Assembly: GCA_004322465.1 (NCBI GenBank)
Contig: SCVO01000002.1
Location: 1-47,023, forward strand
From: Candidatus Nitrosotenuis sp.
Lineage (GTDB): Archaea; Thermoproteota; Nitrososphaeria; Nitrososphaerales; Nitrosopumilaceae
Direction: 5' to 3'
DNA: 47,023 nucleotides
The stretch's first letter is position 1. Each line of letters starts with the position of its first letter. The position numbers were made by a program, and so were the translations under genes. This document shows, one piece after another, positions 31,580-40,516 of the stretch. A model generated the notes under the pieces. It was not told the origin of the DNA, ran no database searches, and was given only the letters and a program-made list of their open reading frames with translations.

Positions 31580-33460
31580 TTGAAAATCATCAGCAAGACA
31601 TACGTACTAATTGGAATACTAGTAGCGGTAGCACTTTTCAATTTGTTTATCCTGTATAACACTCAAACCAGTGCCACTAACGACTCATACGCCATCATCC
31701 GTGCAGGAGACCTCAAGACCAAAGTTGAGACAATCGCAAGCCTTGCCAGCTCAATTGCAGGAGGAAACGAGGACGACAGAAAGAATCTGGAAAACGAGAT
31801 AAGAGATTTCGATAATGTCGTTGACACCCTAAAAAACGGCGGAGTTATCAGAGGGCAGGCAATACCGCAGCTGTCACCAGATCTATCTTCAGACTATGAT
31901 CTGGTTAAGAAAAACTGGGAGTCATACAAAAAAGAGGCATCCCAGATTCGCGTGTCGTCAGTACACAACCCCGAGACCGTTTCCGCGCTAAACTACGTAC
32001 TTGACAAAAACACAGAGATGATACTCACTACTTCATCGCTTGTAAAAGATCTAACAGAGCTAAACAGAGACTACAACAGGCATAAAGAAATAGCAAAAGA
32101 ATTACACGAGACTGCAAAAACCATAGGACAGGACGCGTTATTGATTTCGATTGGGCGTGAAAACGACACGAGAAATGGCCTGCGCAGTGCACAGTTAACT
32201 TTTGACGTAGGGATCAGAAATCTATTACAGGTACCGATAACAGGTTTAGATTTATCCGGGACAAACCTCAAAGCAGAAACGTTAGCGCCAATACCAAGAG
32301 AGAACTCAAAGTCGCTTGATCAGATTGACGCATTATGGGAAGCGGTGTCGTTAAGAGTCAAGATACTTGAGAAAAATTCCTTGTTTTCCGAAGAATTCAG
32401 CAAGTCATTTTCAAGCCTAAACAAGCAAAGAAAGTCATTGCTAGATTCAATCGACAACATGCTGGACATGTGGAACGAAAACAGGCTCAACAAGCGCAAT
32501 GAGGGACAGATGGTAATACAGGCAATAATTGGAGTCGACATCATAATTTTCATAATAGTGTTATTTGTCATACGAAAATCATTATTGCCGCTTCAGACAA
32601 TCACAAACGCATTATCACGCATAAAGGAAGGCGTCTACGGAGAAAAAATAAAGTACAGCTCAAGAGACGAAATTGGCGAACTCGCGTCAACGTTTAACAT
32701 AATGTCAGACACCATCAAGACAAAAGAAGAGGAGACCCGAAGAATGAGCGTCGCAAAAGACGAGTTCCTTACAATGATCACTCATGAGCTCAAGACGCCG
32801 CTTGTTCCAATTCAGGGATATGCAGACATGCTGCTTGGGGGGCACCTAGGCAGCCTGACAGATAAGCAAAAAGAAAGAATGGGAATAATAAAATCAAGTG
32901 CGACATCGTTGCTCCAGATTATTTCTGATTTGCTAGACGCGCAAAAACTCGAACTGGGGCAGCTGAGGATGAAAAAGGAGGTCTCGCCAATTCAAAACAC
33001 AGTCTTAAGATCAATTCAAACGCTGCAGCCGCAGATAGATGAAAACAAGATCACAGTGTCAAACGAAGTCAGTCCAAAGACACTAGTCCCGCACGACGCG
33101 GACAGAATAACCCAGGTTTTGACAAACTTGATTAAAAATAGCATAAAAGCAGTAAAGCCAAACGTCGGCACAATTAAGATCACGTCATCCGAAGACGCAA
33201 ACGAGGTAAGAATCACGGTTAGCGACAACGGAGGCGGAATCCCCCCAGAAAAGCAGACGAAGCTTTTCACAAAATTCTACCAGGCAGATGCGTCACTCAC
33301 TAGAGAGAAAGGAGGGAGCGGTCTTGGTTTGTCAATCTGCCGAGGAATTGTCGGGGCGCACGGAGGCAAGATCATGCTAGAGAGTGCACCTGAAGTAGGA
33401 ACGAGTGTCACCTTTTCTCTGCCAAAAGACGCGTCTAAAGACGCCAAGGCAGCAGTCTAA
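31580..33460 (+). CDS. Membrane sensor histidine kinase with HAMP domain
   Basis: 626 residues. TM1 about 7-26, extracytoplasmic helical sensor region about 27-310 (no known domain recognised, rich in coiled segments), TM2 about 311-331, HAMP about 332-385, HisKA with H402 in MITHELKTPL, and HATPase_c with SDNGGGIPPEK and GGSGLGLSICRG. The layout resembles a four-helix-bundle ligand receptor. The start is TTG 31580, required by the open frame and the TATA spacing. Divergent from the HPt/CheY operon, so these are likely partners. Confidence 0.93.
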   Translation: MKIISKTYVLIGILVAVALFNLFILYNTQTSATNDSYAIIRAGDLKTKVETIASLASSIAGGNEDDRKNLENEIRDFDNVVDTLKNGGVIRGQAIPQLSPDLSSDYDLVKKNWESYKKEASQIRVSSVHNPETVSALNYVLDKNTEMILTTSSLVKDLTELNRDYNRHKEIAKELHETAKTIGQDALLISIGRENDTRNGLRSAQLTFDVGIRNLLQVPITGLDLSGTNLKAETLAPIPRENSKSLDQIDALWEAVSLRVKILEKNSLFSEEFSKSFSSLNKQRKSLLDSIDNMLDMWNENRLNKRNEGQMVIQAIIGVDIIIFIIVLFVIRKSLLPLQTITNALSRIKEGVYGEKIKYSSRDEIGELASTFNIMSDTIKTKEEETRRMSVAKDEFLTMITHELKTPLVPIQGYADMLLGGHLGSLTDKQKERMGIIKSSATSLLQIISDLLDAQKLELGQLRMKKEVSPIQNTVLRSIQTLQPQIDENKITVSNEVSPKTLVPHDADRITQVLTNLIKNSIKAVKPNVGTIKITSSEDANEVRITVSDNGGGIPPEKQTKLFTKFYQADASLTREKGGSGLGLSICRGIVGAHGGKIMLESAPEVGTSVTFSLPKDASKDAKAAV

Positions 33461-33534
33461 GTTAAAGAAATCAAACTTGAAAAGCTAAATTGGCTAACAT
33501 GCCCCAAATTAACTGAAAATTTTTACACGTAGCC

Positions 33535-33681
33535 ATGGAAGAGAGCAGCACTGCAAAAAACGGCGAATTTTATGCAAACTGTACTGAGTATTTTACTGCG
33601 TTACGCAAGCAGGGCAGAAACGATGACGGATTTGAAGACGAGTTCTTTTACACGATGCCGGTAATCTCTGGAAACAAATAA
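33535..33681 (+). CDS. Small hypothetical protein, 48 aa
   Basis: Read directly: MEESSTAKNGEFYANCTE and on to TMPVISGNK. Polar, acidic, with aromatic residues (Y, F) and one cysteine; no family recognised. A TATA-like AAATTAAC near 33504-33511 is about 27 nt upstream of ATG 33535. It sits between the histidine kinase and the TldD gene on the same strand. Accepted because of promoter spacing and a full frame without interruption; coding status is moderate. Confidence 0.5.
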   Translation: MEESSTAKNGEFYANCTEYFTALRKQGRNDDGFEDEFFYTMPVISGNK

Positions 33682-33715
33682 CAATAAAAGAACACAGTCC
33701 AATTCAGCAGATGAC

Positions 33716-35122
33716 GTGTTAAACGAGCGTGCTGAAAAAGCAATACTGTTTGCCCAAAGTCAAGGGTGCACGTACTGCGACGCAAGATCAGAGACAATTG
33801 AAAAACACGGATTTGTAATCGAGAATGGCCATATTGAGCACAGTATAACACGCCACGAATCAGGAATCGGCATCAGGGTATTATGCGACGGGGCTTGGGG
33901 GTTTTACTCTACATCCAATGTAACCGACATGGATGACGGCATCACAAATGCCATAAAGGCCGCAAAGCATTATTCTCAAAAAAAGAAAAGTAGGGTAATC
34001 CTAGCAGAGATCCCATCAGCTACACAAAGCATCAAATACAAAATAAAAAAAGAGGCCACACCGGATTCGTTAAGCAGCGTTGCGTTTGACTGCGACAGGA
34101 TAATTCGAGACAATAAAAAAATAACCAAAAGTATTGTGAGTGCGTCATCAAGCACTACATCAAAATATTTTGTAAGCAGTGAGGGAGCAAAAATAATGCA
34201 AGAGTTTTCAGACACCATAATGGATTTGACTGCAATCGCGCATCAAGACGGGTTGACCCAGGCCATAAATACGACAGAGGGCGGAAGAGGAGGTCTGGAA
34301 AAGATTACAGATGATGCAGGGATATTTTCAATAGCAAAAGAAACGTCAGACAGGGCAGCAAAGATGCTTGGCGCAAAACCTGCAAAAGAAGAAAAAGCGA
34401 CAGTCGTGATGAACCCAGATTTTGTTGCGCTTTTGACGCATGAAATTTTGGGCCACCCGTCGGAAGCAGACAGGGTTTTGGGAAAAGAGATGGCATGGGC
34501 AGGAGGGGCATGGTGGTCAGGAATGCTAGGGAGGCAAATTGGCTCAGAGAACCTCAACGTCATAGACGACCCCACAATAGAGGGGAATCTAGGATGGTAT
34601 GATTACGACGATGAGGGTACAAAATCACAGAGGAAGCAAATTGTGAAGGACGGCAAGCTGGTGGACCACATGTACAGCCGAGAGACGGCAAGCGTTTTCA
34701 ATAAAAAGCCAAACGCGAGCATGCGTGCAACGTCATATCGGTTTATGCCACTAATCAGGATGGCCTGCACGTGCATAGAAAAAGGTGACTGGGATCCACA
34801 AGAAATGATAAGGGATGTTAAAAATGGCTATCTCATCTCAAACATGAAGATACCGTCAATAGACATGAGGAGGTACAATTGGAGCATATCGTGCCAATAC
34901 GCAAACAAGATTGAAAACGGCGAAGTGACGGATCTTTTAAGAGACGTGATTGTTGTTGGGACCGCTCCGGAATTTTTTAATTCGATTGATGCGTGTGGAA
35001 AGGATTTTACGGTAAGACCAATCACCAATTGCGGTAAAGGAGATCCAATGCAACAAATGATGATGGGGAACGGCGGCCCGTCAATACGCGGAGTTGCCAC
35101 AGTAAAAAGCGTGGGCGCATAA
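33716..35122 (+). CDS. tldD: TldD-type zinc metalloprotease
   Basis: 468 residues. The metal motif H-E-I-L-G-H (HExxxH) followed by PSEADR marks the catalytic TldD subunit and not the inactive TldE/PmbA. The C-terminal FTVRPITNCGKGDPMQQM block is also typical of the family. TldD normally works as a TldD/TldE heterodimer that degrades small unfolded peptides; no TldE gene follows here, so the partner would be elsewhere. The start is GTG 33716, with a TATA-like AATAAAAG about 29 nt before. It is followed after 1 nt by uracil-DNA glycosylase. Confidence 0.9.
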   Translation: MLNERAEKAILFAQSQGCTYCDARSETIEKHGFVIENGHIEHSITRHESGIGIRVLCDGAWGFYSTSNVTDMDDGITNAIKAAKHYSQKKKSRVILAEIPSATQSIKYKIKKEATPDSLSSVAFDCDRIIRDNKKITKSIVSASSSTTSKYFVSSEGAKIMQEFSDTIMDLTAIAHQDGLTQAINTTEGGRGGLEKITDDAGIFSIAKETSDRAAKMLGAKPAKEEKATVVMNPDFVALLTHEILGHPSEADRVLGKEMAWAGGAWWSGMLGRQIGSENLNVIDDPTIEGNLGWYDYDDEGTKSQRKQIVKDGKLVDHMYSRETASVFNKKPNASMRATSYRFMPLIRMACTCIEKGDWDPQEMIRDVKNGYLISNMKIPSIDMRRYNWSISCQYANKIENGEVTDLLRDVIVVGTAPEFFNSIDACGKDFTVRPITNCGKGDPMQQMMMGNGGPSIRGVATVKSVGA

Positions 35123-35123
35123 A

Positions 35124-35681
35124 ATGACAGAGCTTGACAACATTCACAGCCAAGTTATTTCTTGCACAAAATGCGACTTGTGCAAGACGAGGACCAAGGC
35201 AGTTCCAGGAAAGGGAAACAGAAATGCAGACATAGTATTTGTCGGTGAGGCACCAGGCAGAAGCGAAGATCTCAGAGGAGAGCCATTTGTCGGAGCAGCT
35301 GGGAAAAAACTCTCAGACATGCTAGAAAAGGCAGGGCTCTCGCGGGAGTCAGTGTACATAACTAACGTCGTAAAATGCAGACCTCCAAACAATCGCGTTC
35401 CAACAGAACTAGAACGTAGTTCATGCATCGAATATCTCAACAACGAAATCAAACTAATAAATCCAAAAATAATTTGCATCATGGGAAACACCGCAAGCAA
35501 TTCAATCCTGGGCAAGGGAGAAATAACAAAAAACCGCGGAAAGACAATAAAAAAAGACGGCAGGGTTTACTTTTTGACTTTTCATCCAGCAGCTACAATA
35601 TACAACCAGGAACTCATACCGGTATTAGAAAAGGACATACAGAACTTGGTAAAAGCACTTGACGAAATTAAAAATGTCTAA
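35124..35681 (+). CDS. udg: Family 4 uracil-DNA glycosylase (4Fe-4S)
   Basis: Removes uracil from DNA in base excision repair. 185 residues. Iron-sulfur cysteines C14, C17, C85 and C101 are at the same numbers as in the Thermus family-4 enzyme. The active-site motif is GEAPGRSEDLRGEPFVG, and HPAA near the C-terminus is the second motif. It starts right after the TldD stop and its last 8 nt overlap the AAG-type glycosylase start, forming a small repair pair. Confidence 0.95.
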   Translation: MTELDNIHSQVISCTKCDLCKTRTKAVPGKGNRNADIVFVGEAPGRSEDLRGEPFVGAAGKKLSDMLEKAGLSRESVYITNVVKCRPPNNRVPTELERSSCIEYLNNEIKLINPKIICIMGNTASNSILGKGEITKNRGKTIKKDGRVYFLTFHPAATIYNQELIPVLEKDIQNLVKALDEIKNV

Positions 35682-36240
35682 AACGAGGCTCGCCAGGGAG
35701 TTTTACGCCCGAAATACGGTCCAAGTCGCAAAGGACCTGCTTGGAAAAACACTAGTTCGCAAAATTGGAAAAAAGACAATATCTGGAATAATAACTGAAA
35801 CTGAGGCATATAGGCACCGCGATGACCCTGCAAGTCATGCCTTTAGAAGCATGACAGAGCGCAACAAGGCAATGTTTGGCGAGGTAGGCCACGCATATGT
35901 CTATTTTACATATGGAATGTATTACTGCGTAAACGCAGTAGCCAAGAGTAGGAATTTTCAGGCAGGTGCAGTTCTGATAAGAGCACTTGAGCCAAAAGAT
36001 GGAATCGATGCCATGATCCAGAACAGAAAGACGGATAACATTTCAAACCTTACAAACGGTCCTGCAAAAATCACAATCGCACTTGGAATTACAAAAAATC
36101 ATTACGGTGAGGACCTTGTCAGTTCGCCGCACCTGTACATTACAGACGAAGACAAGATGGATGGAAAGGTAATCGCTGGTTCGCGAGTCGGCATAAAACA
36201 CGGAACTGAAAAACTGTGGAATTTTAAGATCAGAGCCTAG
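35674..36240 (+). CDS. 3-methyladenine DNA glycosylase (AAG/MPG family)
   Basis: Excises alkylated purines. About 188 residues from ATG 35674, overlapping the UDG gene by 8 nt. Family landmarks: ARNTVQVAKDLLGK opening, catalytic glutamate in ETEAYRHRDDPASHAF, the YVYFTYGMYYCVN intercalating-residue block, and RALEP. AAG-type enzymes are scarce in archaea but known in this phylum. Overlap and co-orientation with UDG point to one base-excision-repair transcript. Convergent overlap of 4 nt with the DedA-like gene. Confidence 0.93.
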   Translation: MSKTRLAREFYARNTVQVAKDLLGKTLVRKIGKKTISGIITETEAYRHRDDPASHAFRSMTERNKAMFGEVGHAYVYFTYGMYYCVNAVAKSRNFQAGAVLIRALEPKDGIDAMIQNRKTDNISNLTNGPAKITIALGITKNHYGEDLVSSPHLYITDEDKMDGKVIAGSRVGIKHGTEKLWNFKIRA

Positions 36241-36869
36241 TTTTCGTCGTCTCTTTGCACTGTCCATGGCGCAAATCGCCCAAGAATCTTTTCCCAGTTC
36301 AATCGCAGCAGCAACAGTATTGCAACAGTCATCATCACGGCAAAAGCTACAAATCCCACATACACTACCATCGGATCTTTGATGTTTTCAAGAAACGGTT
36401 CAACATACGTCATTCCAAAGAAATGAGACAGCAGCACAACCACGTAGCCTAAGACGATTTTTCCAAGGAAAGTAGATATGAAAAACCTCACAGGATTGTA
36501 CCTCGCTAGTCCCAACGGGACATAAATCAAATCGTCCGGAATTGGAGTTGCGGCAGCCACAAATGCGGCAGCTGCGCCATATCTTTTCACCAGGCGCTCA
36601 AATGGCTTCATTCGGGTACGGGTTTTATCATTCATCATTTTTCTGCCGCCATAGCTTATGAGAAATATTATTTGCTTTGCAACAGTCGCAGTTATTGCCG
36701 AAATTAGTACCAAATAATGAATGTTGAATTTTTCGCCCGCAGCCATTGTGGCCAGAAAGATGAATGAGGGCAACGGTACAAACGGGATTAATGAACCAAA
36801 AAAGCTCACAAGTGCAAGGCCGATATAGCCAATGTCATCAGCAAAAGGAAAAATCGCTGAAATGTCCAC
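36237..36869 (-). CDS. DedA/VTT-domain membrane protein
   Basis: 210 residues with about five hydrophobic segments. The VTT/DedA pattern is present: a re-entrant-like SLIPFVPLPSFIFLATMA, then AAAAFVAAATPIPDDLIYVP with the conserved P-x-P-D-D element, and FFISTFLGKIVLGY. The family is linked to lipid scrambling and undecaprenyl or polyprenyl-phosphate flipping in bacteria; the archaeal role is not settled. The start lies about 90 nt from the divergent DUF-type gene. Confidence 0.82.
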   Translation of the reverse strand: MDISAIFPFADDIGYIGLALVSFFGSLIPFVPLPSFIFLATMAAGEKFNIHYLVLISAITATVAKQIIFLISYGGRKMMNDKTRTRMKPFERLVKRYGAAAAFVAAATPIPDDLIYVPLGLARYNPVRFFISTFLGKIVLGYVVVLLSHFFGMTYVEPFLENIKDPMVVYVGFVAFAVMMTVAILLLLRLNWEKILGRFAPWTVQRDDEN

Positions 36870-36922
36870 ATCCTGACGATTTGATTTAGACTATTAAACC
36901 ATAGAAAATTGCAATGTACCAC

Positions 36923-36936
36923 GATATTAAAATATC
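36923..36936. promoter_or_regulatory. Symmetric TATA-like element GATATT-AA-AATATC
   Basis: A perfect inverted repeat around AA, centred about 28 nt before TTG 36958. Suitable TATA element for that gene. Confidence 0.45.
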
Positions 36937-36957
36937 ATCATTTAGAGAGAAAGGCAA

Positions 36958-37332
36958 TTGGCAAAAAAAGAACTTCAAGAAATTTGTTTTAAGATTTCAA
37001 CCATCAGTCCATACATTAGATTTGTAGGAGTCATAGGTAAGAACGGCAAATTGCTTGCATACAAAAGAAAAGAGGGAATAAAGCCGTTTTTGAATGCAAA
37101 AAACACGACAAGCCAGTTTTCTCACATTGCAATCAAGACAGGTATGGAGCGGGAATTCGACAAGAGCCTGGGCCAAGTCGAATTTGTCTGGGAGGAAAGA
37201 AAAAAAGTTCAGACAATATCATTTGCGATAGGAAAACACAAAGTTTGGGTATCAATTGACAAAAAAGTCATCCGCTCCGAGATGCTCAGAATTATCGACT
37301 CGTGTCTTCCACTGGTAAGAAATTACTCGTAA
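36958..37332 (+). CDS. Lineage-specific protein, 124 aa (DUF6659-like)
   Basis: Starts at TTG 36958 (MAKKELQEICFKIS). The alternating pattern YIRFVGVIGKNGKLLAYKRK followed by helices and QTISFAIGKHKVWVSID resembles small roadblock/profilin-like sensory folds common in Nitrososphaerota, where many paralogues exist. The family name DUF6659 is my best match from memory and is tentative. The TATA-like box gives leaderless spacing to the TTG. It overlaps the 3' end of the convergent ABC ATPase by 10 nt. Confidence 0.65.
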   Translation: MAKKELQEICFKISTISPYIRFVGVIGKNGKLLAYKRKEGIKPFLNAKNTTSQFSHIAIKTGMEREFDKSLGQVEFVWEERKKVQTISFAIGKHKVWVSIDKKVIRSEMLRIIDSCLPLVRNYS

Positions 37333-38261
37333 AGCCAGCACAGCACGTAGCCAGAGTCAGTTTTGAATTTGGGCGGATCCTGTTTGCATTTTTCCATTAC
37401 ATGTGGGCACCGGTCAATGAATCGACACCCATGCTTTGGATCAAGCAGGTTAGGCGGGCTTCCTGGGATGTATTTTGGCTTTTCATTGCCGTGCAACCTT
37501 GGAATCGATTGAATCAGAGCCTGCGTATACGGATGCTTTGGTTTTTCAAATATTTCGCGTGATGTGCCAAACTCGATCATTTTGCCGCCATACATTATTC
37601 CGACTCGCTCACAAATCTCAGAAATGGTTGACAAATCATGTGAAATTAGCATTATTGACATTCCTTCTTTTTTCAGAGTTTTGAGCAGGTTGAGAATTTG
37701 TGCCTGAACCAGCACATCCAAGGCAGTTGTCGGCTCATCCGCAATCATGATTTTTGGTCTAAGCAACAGCGCCATCGCAATAACTATACGCTGTTTCATT
37801 CCGCCACTCAGTTCGTGGGGGTATTTTTGCAGAACATCTTCTTTGAGACCGACAGAACGCACTGCCCATCCCATCACATCAGAATAATCCCCATCATAGC
37901 CATGCTGCTTTAGAACGTCGGAGAGCTGCTGAGATATCGTAAATACAGGATCAAGCGAATTCATGGCACCCTGAAATACCATTGAGATTTTTTTCCAGCG
38001 TTGTTTTTTATCAAACTCTTCTTCTGACATTTCCAGTATCGAGTCCCCGTCCACTAGAATCTTGCCGGAGATTATTTTGCCGCCCGGAATCGCCCGCAGC
38101 ATAGATAATCCAAGTGTGCTCTTGCCGCATGCGCTCTCTCCTGCAATTCCAATTGATTCGCCATCCTCCAAATTGAAACTAACGTCTTCGACTGCGTGCA
38201 CGTGTCCTTTTTCCGTAATATAGTGCGTGTTCAAGTCTTCAACTATCAAAAATTGCGCCAT
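37323..38261 (-). CDS. Peptide-type ABC transporter ATPase (OppD/DppD-like), orphan
   Basis: 312 residues. Walker A GESACGKST, Q-loop MVFQGAMNSLDP, signature LSGGMKQR, Walker B IMIADEPTTALD and the switch H in LISHDLS. The C-terminal oligopeptide-family tail carries CRFIDRCPHVMEKC and a last cysteine (VLCWLYE), the pattern thought to bind an iron-sulfur cluster. No permease, binding protein or second ATPase gene is beside it, so the rest of the transporter must be elsewhere. Domains are complete. Confidence 0.92.
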   Translation of the reverse strand: MAQFLIVEDLNTHYITEKGHVHAVEDVSFNLEDGESIGIAGESACGKSTLGLSMLRAIPGGKIISGKILVDGDSILEMSEEEFDKKQRWKKISMVFQGAMNSLDPVFTISQQLSDVLKQHGYDGDYSDVMGWAVRSVGLKEDVLQKYPHELSGGMKQRIVIAMALLLRPKIMIADEPTTALDVLVQAQILNLLKTLKKEGMSIMLISHDLSTISEICERVGIMYGGKMIEFGTSREIFEKPKHPYTQALIQSIPRLHGNEKPKYIPGSPPNLLDPKHGCRFIDRCPHVMEKCKQDPPKFKTDSGYVLCWLYE

Positions 38262-38376
38262 CGATCAAATACTCCTTGCATTGATAGCGTGGAGGAGCAT
38301 TTAACCTTAGATAATTGCGACTGGATCAAAAATGTTAACGCTGTAATTCATTAATAACTAAAACAGTCCTAATAAA

Positions 38377-39453
38377 ATGGGCTTAAGCATTGCACTTGCG
38401 GTCGGCATAGTGGCAATCGCGTTGTTTACAATATTGTTCACGTATAATTTTGTAAATAATTCAATTTACGATTATGTTCTGTCAAGATCCGAAATATCCA
38501 AAATCGACGATTCGATTTCAAAAACCATCATAGACATTCAGTACCCAAACGCAACGGCAGGAAGCAGACTTGTTAGTTTCAGCCTGGTAGAAAACGGGAC
38601 AGAAAAACTGTGGAATTTCGACAAGTTCGTAGTACTGGTCACGTATGATGCCGATATTGGGGGAGTTTCAACACCAACCACTGAAAAACTCACCTTCAAC
38701 GATGCACAGTCTTTTGCGCAAGTTGGAACTAATATCGGCACTGCACAGTTTGCAAGACCGATTTCCGATATTTCAAAGGGAGGGTGGACAGATACTGTGG
38801 GAGGAGACAATGACGGGATACTGTATGACGAGGTCAACGAGACTGCGAGGAGCGACATAAACTATGCAAGATCCGCCAGCCTGACTCTTCTTAGTCCGAC
38901 AGACACATGGACGGCAGGGCTGTCAAGCGTAATTGATCCGCAAGAATCAAGCAACCACATAGTCAGCTACGTATATAGAAAAAGTGCTGCCGGTGGCGTT
39001 ACAATAGATATCACGACCAGGCTCCTGCAGGGAGGAACGCAGATAGCGTCGTGGACGCACAGCGCAGTAGGATCATCTTTCACACTGGCACAGCAAACAC
39101 TGACTGGTGCACAGGCGGACTCTATCACAAACTATTCAGATTTGAGATTAGAGTTTACTGGAACATATGCGAGTGGAATTCTCCCATTAACATCGGCAGA
39201 CATATCTTGGGCCAACTTACAGGTCCCCCCAACACCTGATGGCATGTATGACTGCACAAACACAAGTATTTCTTCTGGTCAGTGGACAATAGATAGAATT
39301 ACTTCGGACAACTTGGATCCTAAAATACTAAACACTGCAGAGCTTGGCAAGATTTGCATAAAATTATCAAACAACGTCATTGCGGGAGGCAGCGTAAAAA
39401 TCGTAGTCTCTACAGATAACGGCAAGACAGATACGCGGTCAATTGTGGCATAG
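38377..39453 (+). CDS. ArlF/FlaG-like archaellum or pilus protein with an inserted beta domain
   Basis: 358 residues. An N-terminal membrane helix (about 2-26, LSIALAVGIVAIALFTILFT) is followed by an ArlF/ArlG-like beta domain that begins about 50-110 and resumes at about 290-358 (WTIDRITSDNLDPKILN and DNGKTDTRSIVA). Between them, about 125-285, lies another domain with RPISDISKGGWTD, a D-E acidic start and SADISWANLQVP at the end. That pattern is common in viral and bacterial surface proteins of jelly-roll type. The insertion is unusual. It is located 150 nt before an archaellin, so a role in the archaellum stator or a surface filament is likely. Confidence 0.7.
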   Translation: MGLSIALAVGIVAIALFTILFTYNFVNNSIYDYVLSRSEISKIDDSISKTIIDIQYPNATAGSRLVSFSLVENGTEKLWNFDKFVVLVTYDADIGGVSTPTTEKLTFNDAQSFAQVGTNIGTAQFARPISDISKGGWTDTVGGDNDGILYDEVNETARSDINYARSASLTLLSPTDTWTAGLSSVIDPQESSNHIVSYVYRKSAAGGVTIDITTRLLQGGTQIASWTHSAVGSSFTLAQQTLTGAQADSITNYSDLRLEFTGTYASGILPLTSADISWANLQVPPTPDGMYDCTNTSISSGQWTIDRITSDNLDPKILNTAELGKICIKLSNNVIAGGSVKIVVSTDNGKTDTRSIVA

Positions 39454-39602
39454 AACAAACTACGGCACAGTTCCTATGTTTTGATACGGCGGATAAAAAT
39501 ATCCATTAAAATCGTAAAAAGAATCGCTTTTTGCCAATATTCAATGTATGTTCATATTGATCATACGTCATGATATGCAATTACATCAAACATACGAAAC
39601 TG

Positions 39603-40316
39603 ATGACATTTAGGAAAAGGCGCAGAAATTCTCACCGAGGAATTTTAGGCATAGAATCCGCCATATTCCTGATAGCAGTTATGATCGTATCTGCAGCTTT
39701 AGCTGTGGTTGTTGTGAACATGGGTTTGTCCACAACACAAAATGTACAGACCACGTCACAGTCAGGTTTGAATGGTGCCGCCAGCGGGTTGCAAATCGCA
39801 GGTATTGTGACAGGAACGGGATGCATATCTAGCTCAAACGGATGTTCAATACATTACCTAAATGCAACTGTGATTCCATTTAAGATCGCATCTGGCGGCA
39901 ATTCGATGAACTTGCAACTCGCAACTGCGTCTGTAAAGTACATTAGCAATTCCAAGTCATTTGACAATATCTACAAAGGGCAGTTGGCAGCAAGCACCAC
40001 ATACGCTAATGCAACAACAGCATTCACTGCGGCAGGAGCAGCTGGGATCACAGGATTCACTAACGGCGTTACAAATCCCATAACCAAGTCACTACCATCT
40101 CAAACGGTCGCAATTATTTATTGGACTGTAAGCAAAAATACGGATTACATGTTAGACGAGGGCGAACGTGCAGAGCTCGCAATCGCATATGGAAACGACG
40201 ATAGGCCCACAACACACGACCAAATCAGAGTAGAAGTTGTCACTCCAACAGGCGCGTCACTTACTGTAGAAAAATATGTTCCAGACATAGTCAACACTGT
40301 GATAAACCTAGGTTAA
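39603..40316 (+). CDS. Archaellin (archaeal flagellin)
   Basis: About 237 residues from ATG 39603 (an in-frame ATG also lies at 39570). Class III signal peptide: basic FRKRRRNSHRG with cleavage after the glycine, then the hydrophobic filament core ILGIESAIFLIAVMIVSAAL. The rest is Ser/Thr/Ala-rich beta domain with two cysteines (G-C-I-S and G-C-S-I), typical of archaellins. It would be processed by the preflagellin peptidase and assembled into the archaellum. The motor genes arlHIJ are not in the window. ATG 39603 gives the normal short leader. Confidence 0.9.
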   Translation: MTFRKRRRNSHRGILGIESAIFLIAVMIVSAALAVVVVNMGLSTTQNVQTTSQSGLNGAASGLQIAGIVTGTGCISSSNGCSIHYLNATVIPFKIASGGNSMNLQLATASVKYISNSKSFDNIYKGQLAASTTYANATTAFTAAGAAGITGFTNGVTNPITKSLPSQTVAIIYWTVSKNTDYMLDEGERAELAIAYGNDDRPTTHDQIRVEVVTPTGASLTVEKYVPDIVNTVINLG

Positions 40317-40516
40317 AAGAAACCAAACAGGCAGGAAAAATTATGAGGTGCTACAGATTTACGGTTCAGTAGGAATGGGTTGCACTCATCATAATTCGCA
40401 TGCTTTCCAAATTATAAAAAATAGATCAAAGAACTAGGATCATATCCAAGGTACAAAGACCGGCCAGAATTACTGCCTAATTTGAGATCGGCGCCCATAA
40501 GTTTATCTTTAGTTTC

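Noticed and set aside
40375-40437. 20-codon ORF (MGCTHHNSHAFQ...) before the NusA-like gene
   Set aside because: Very short, no placed promoter box, no recognisable motif beyond a C and H cluster.
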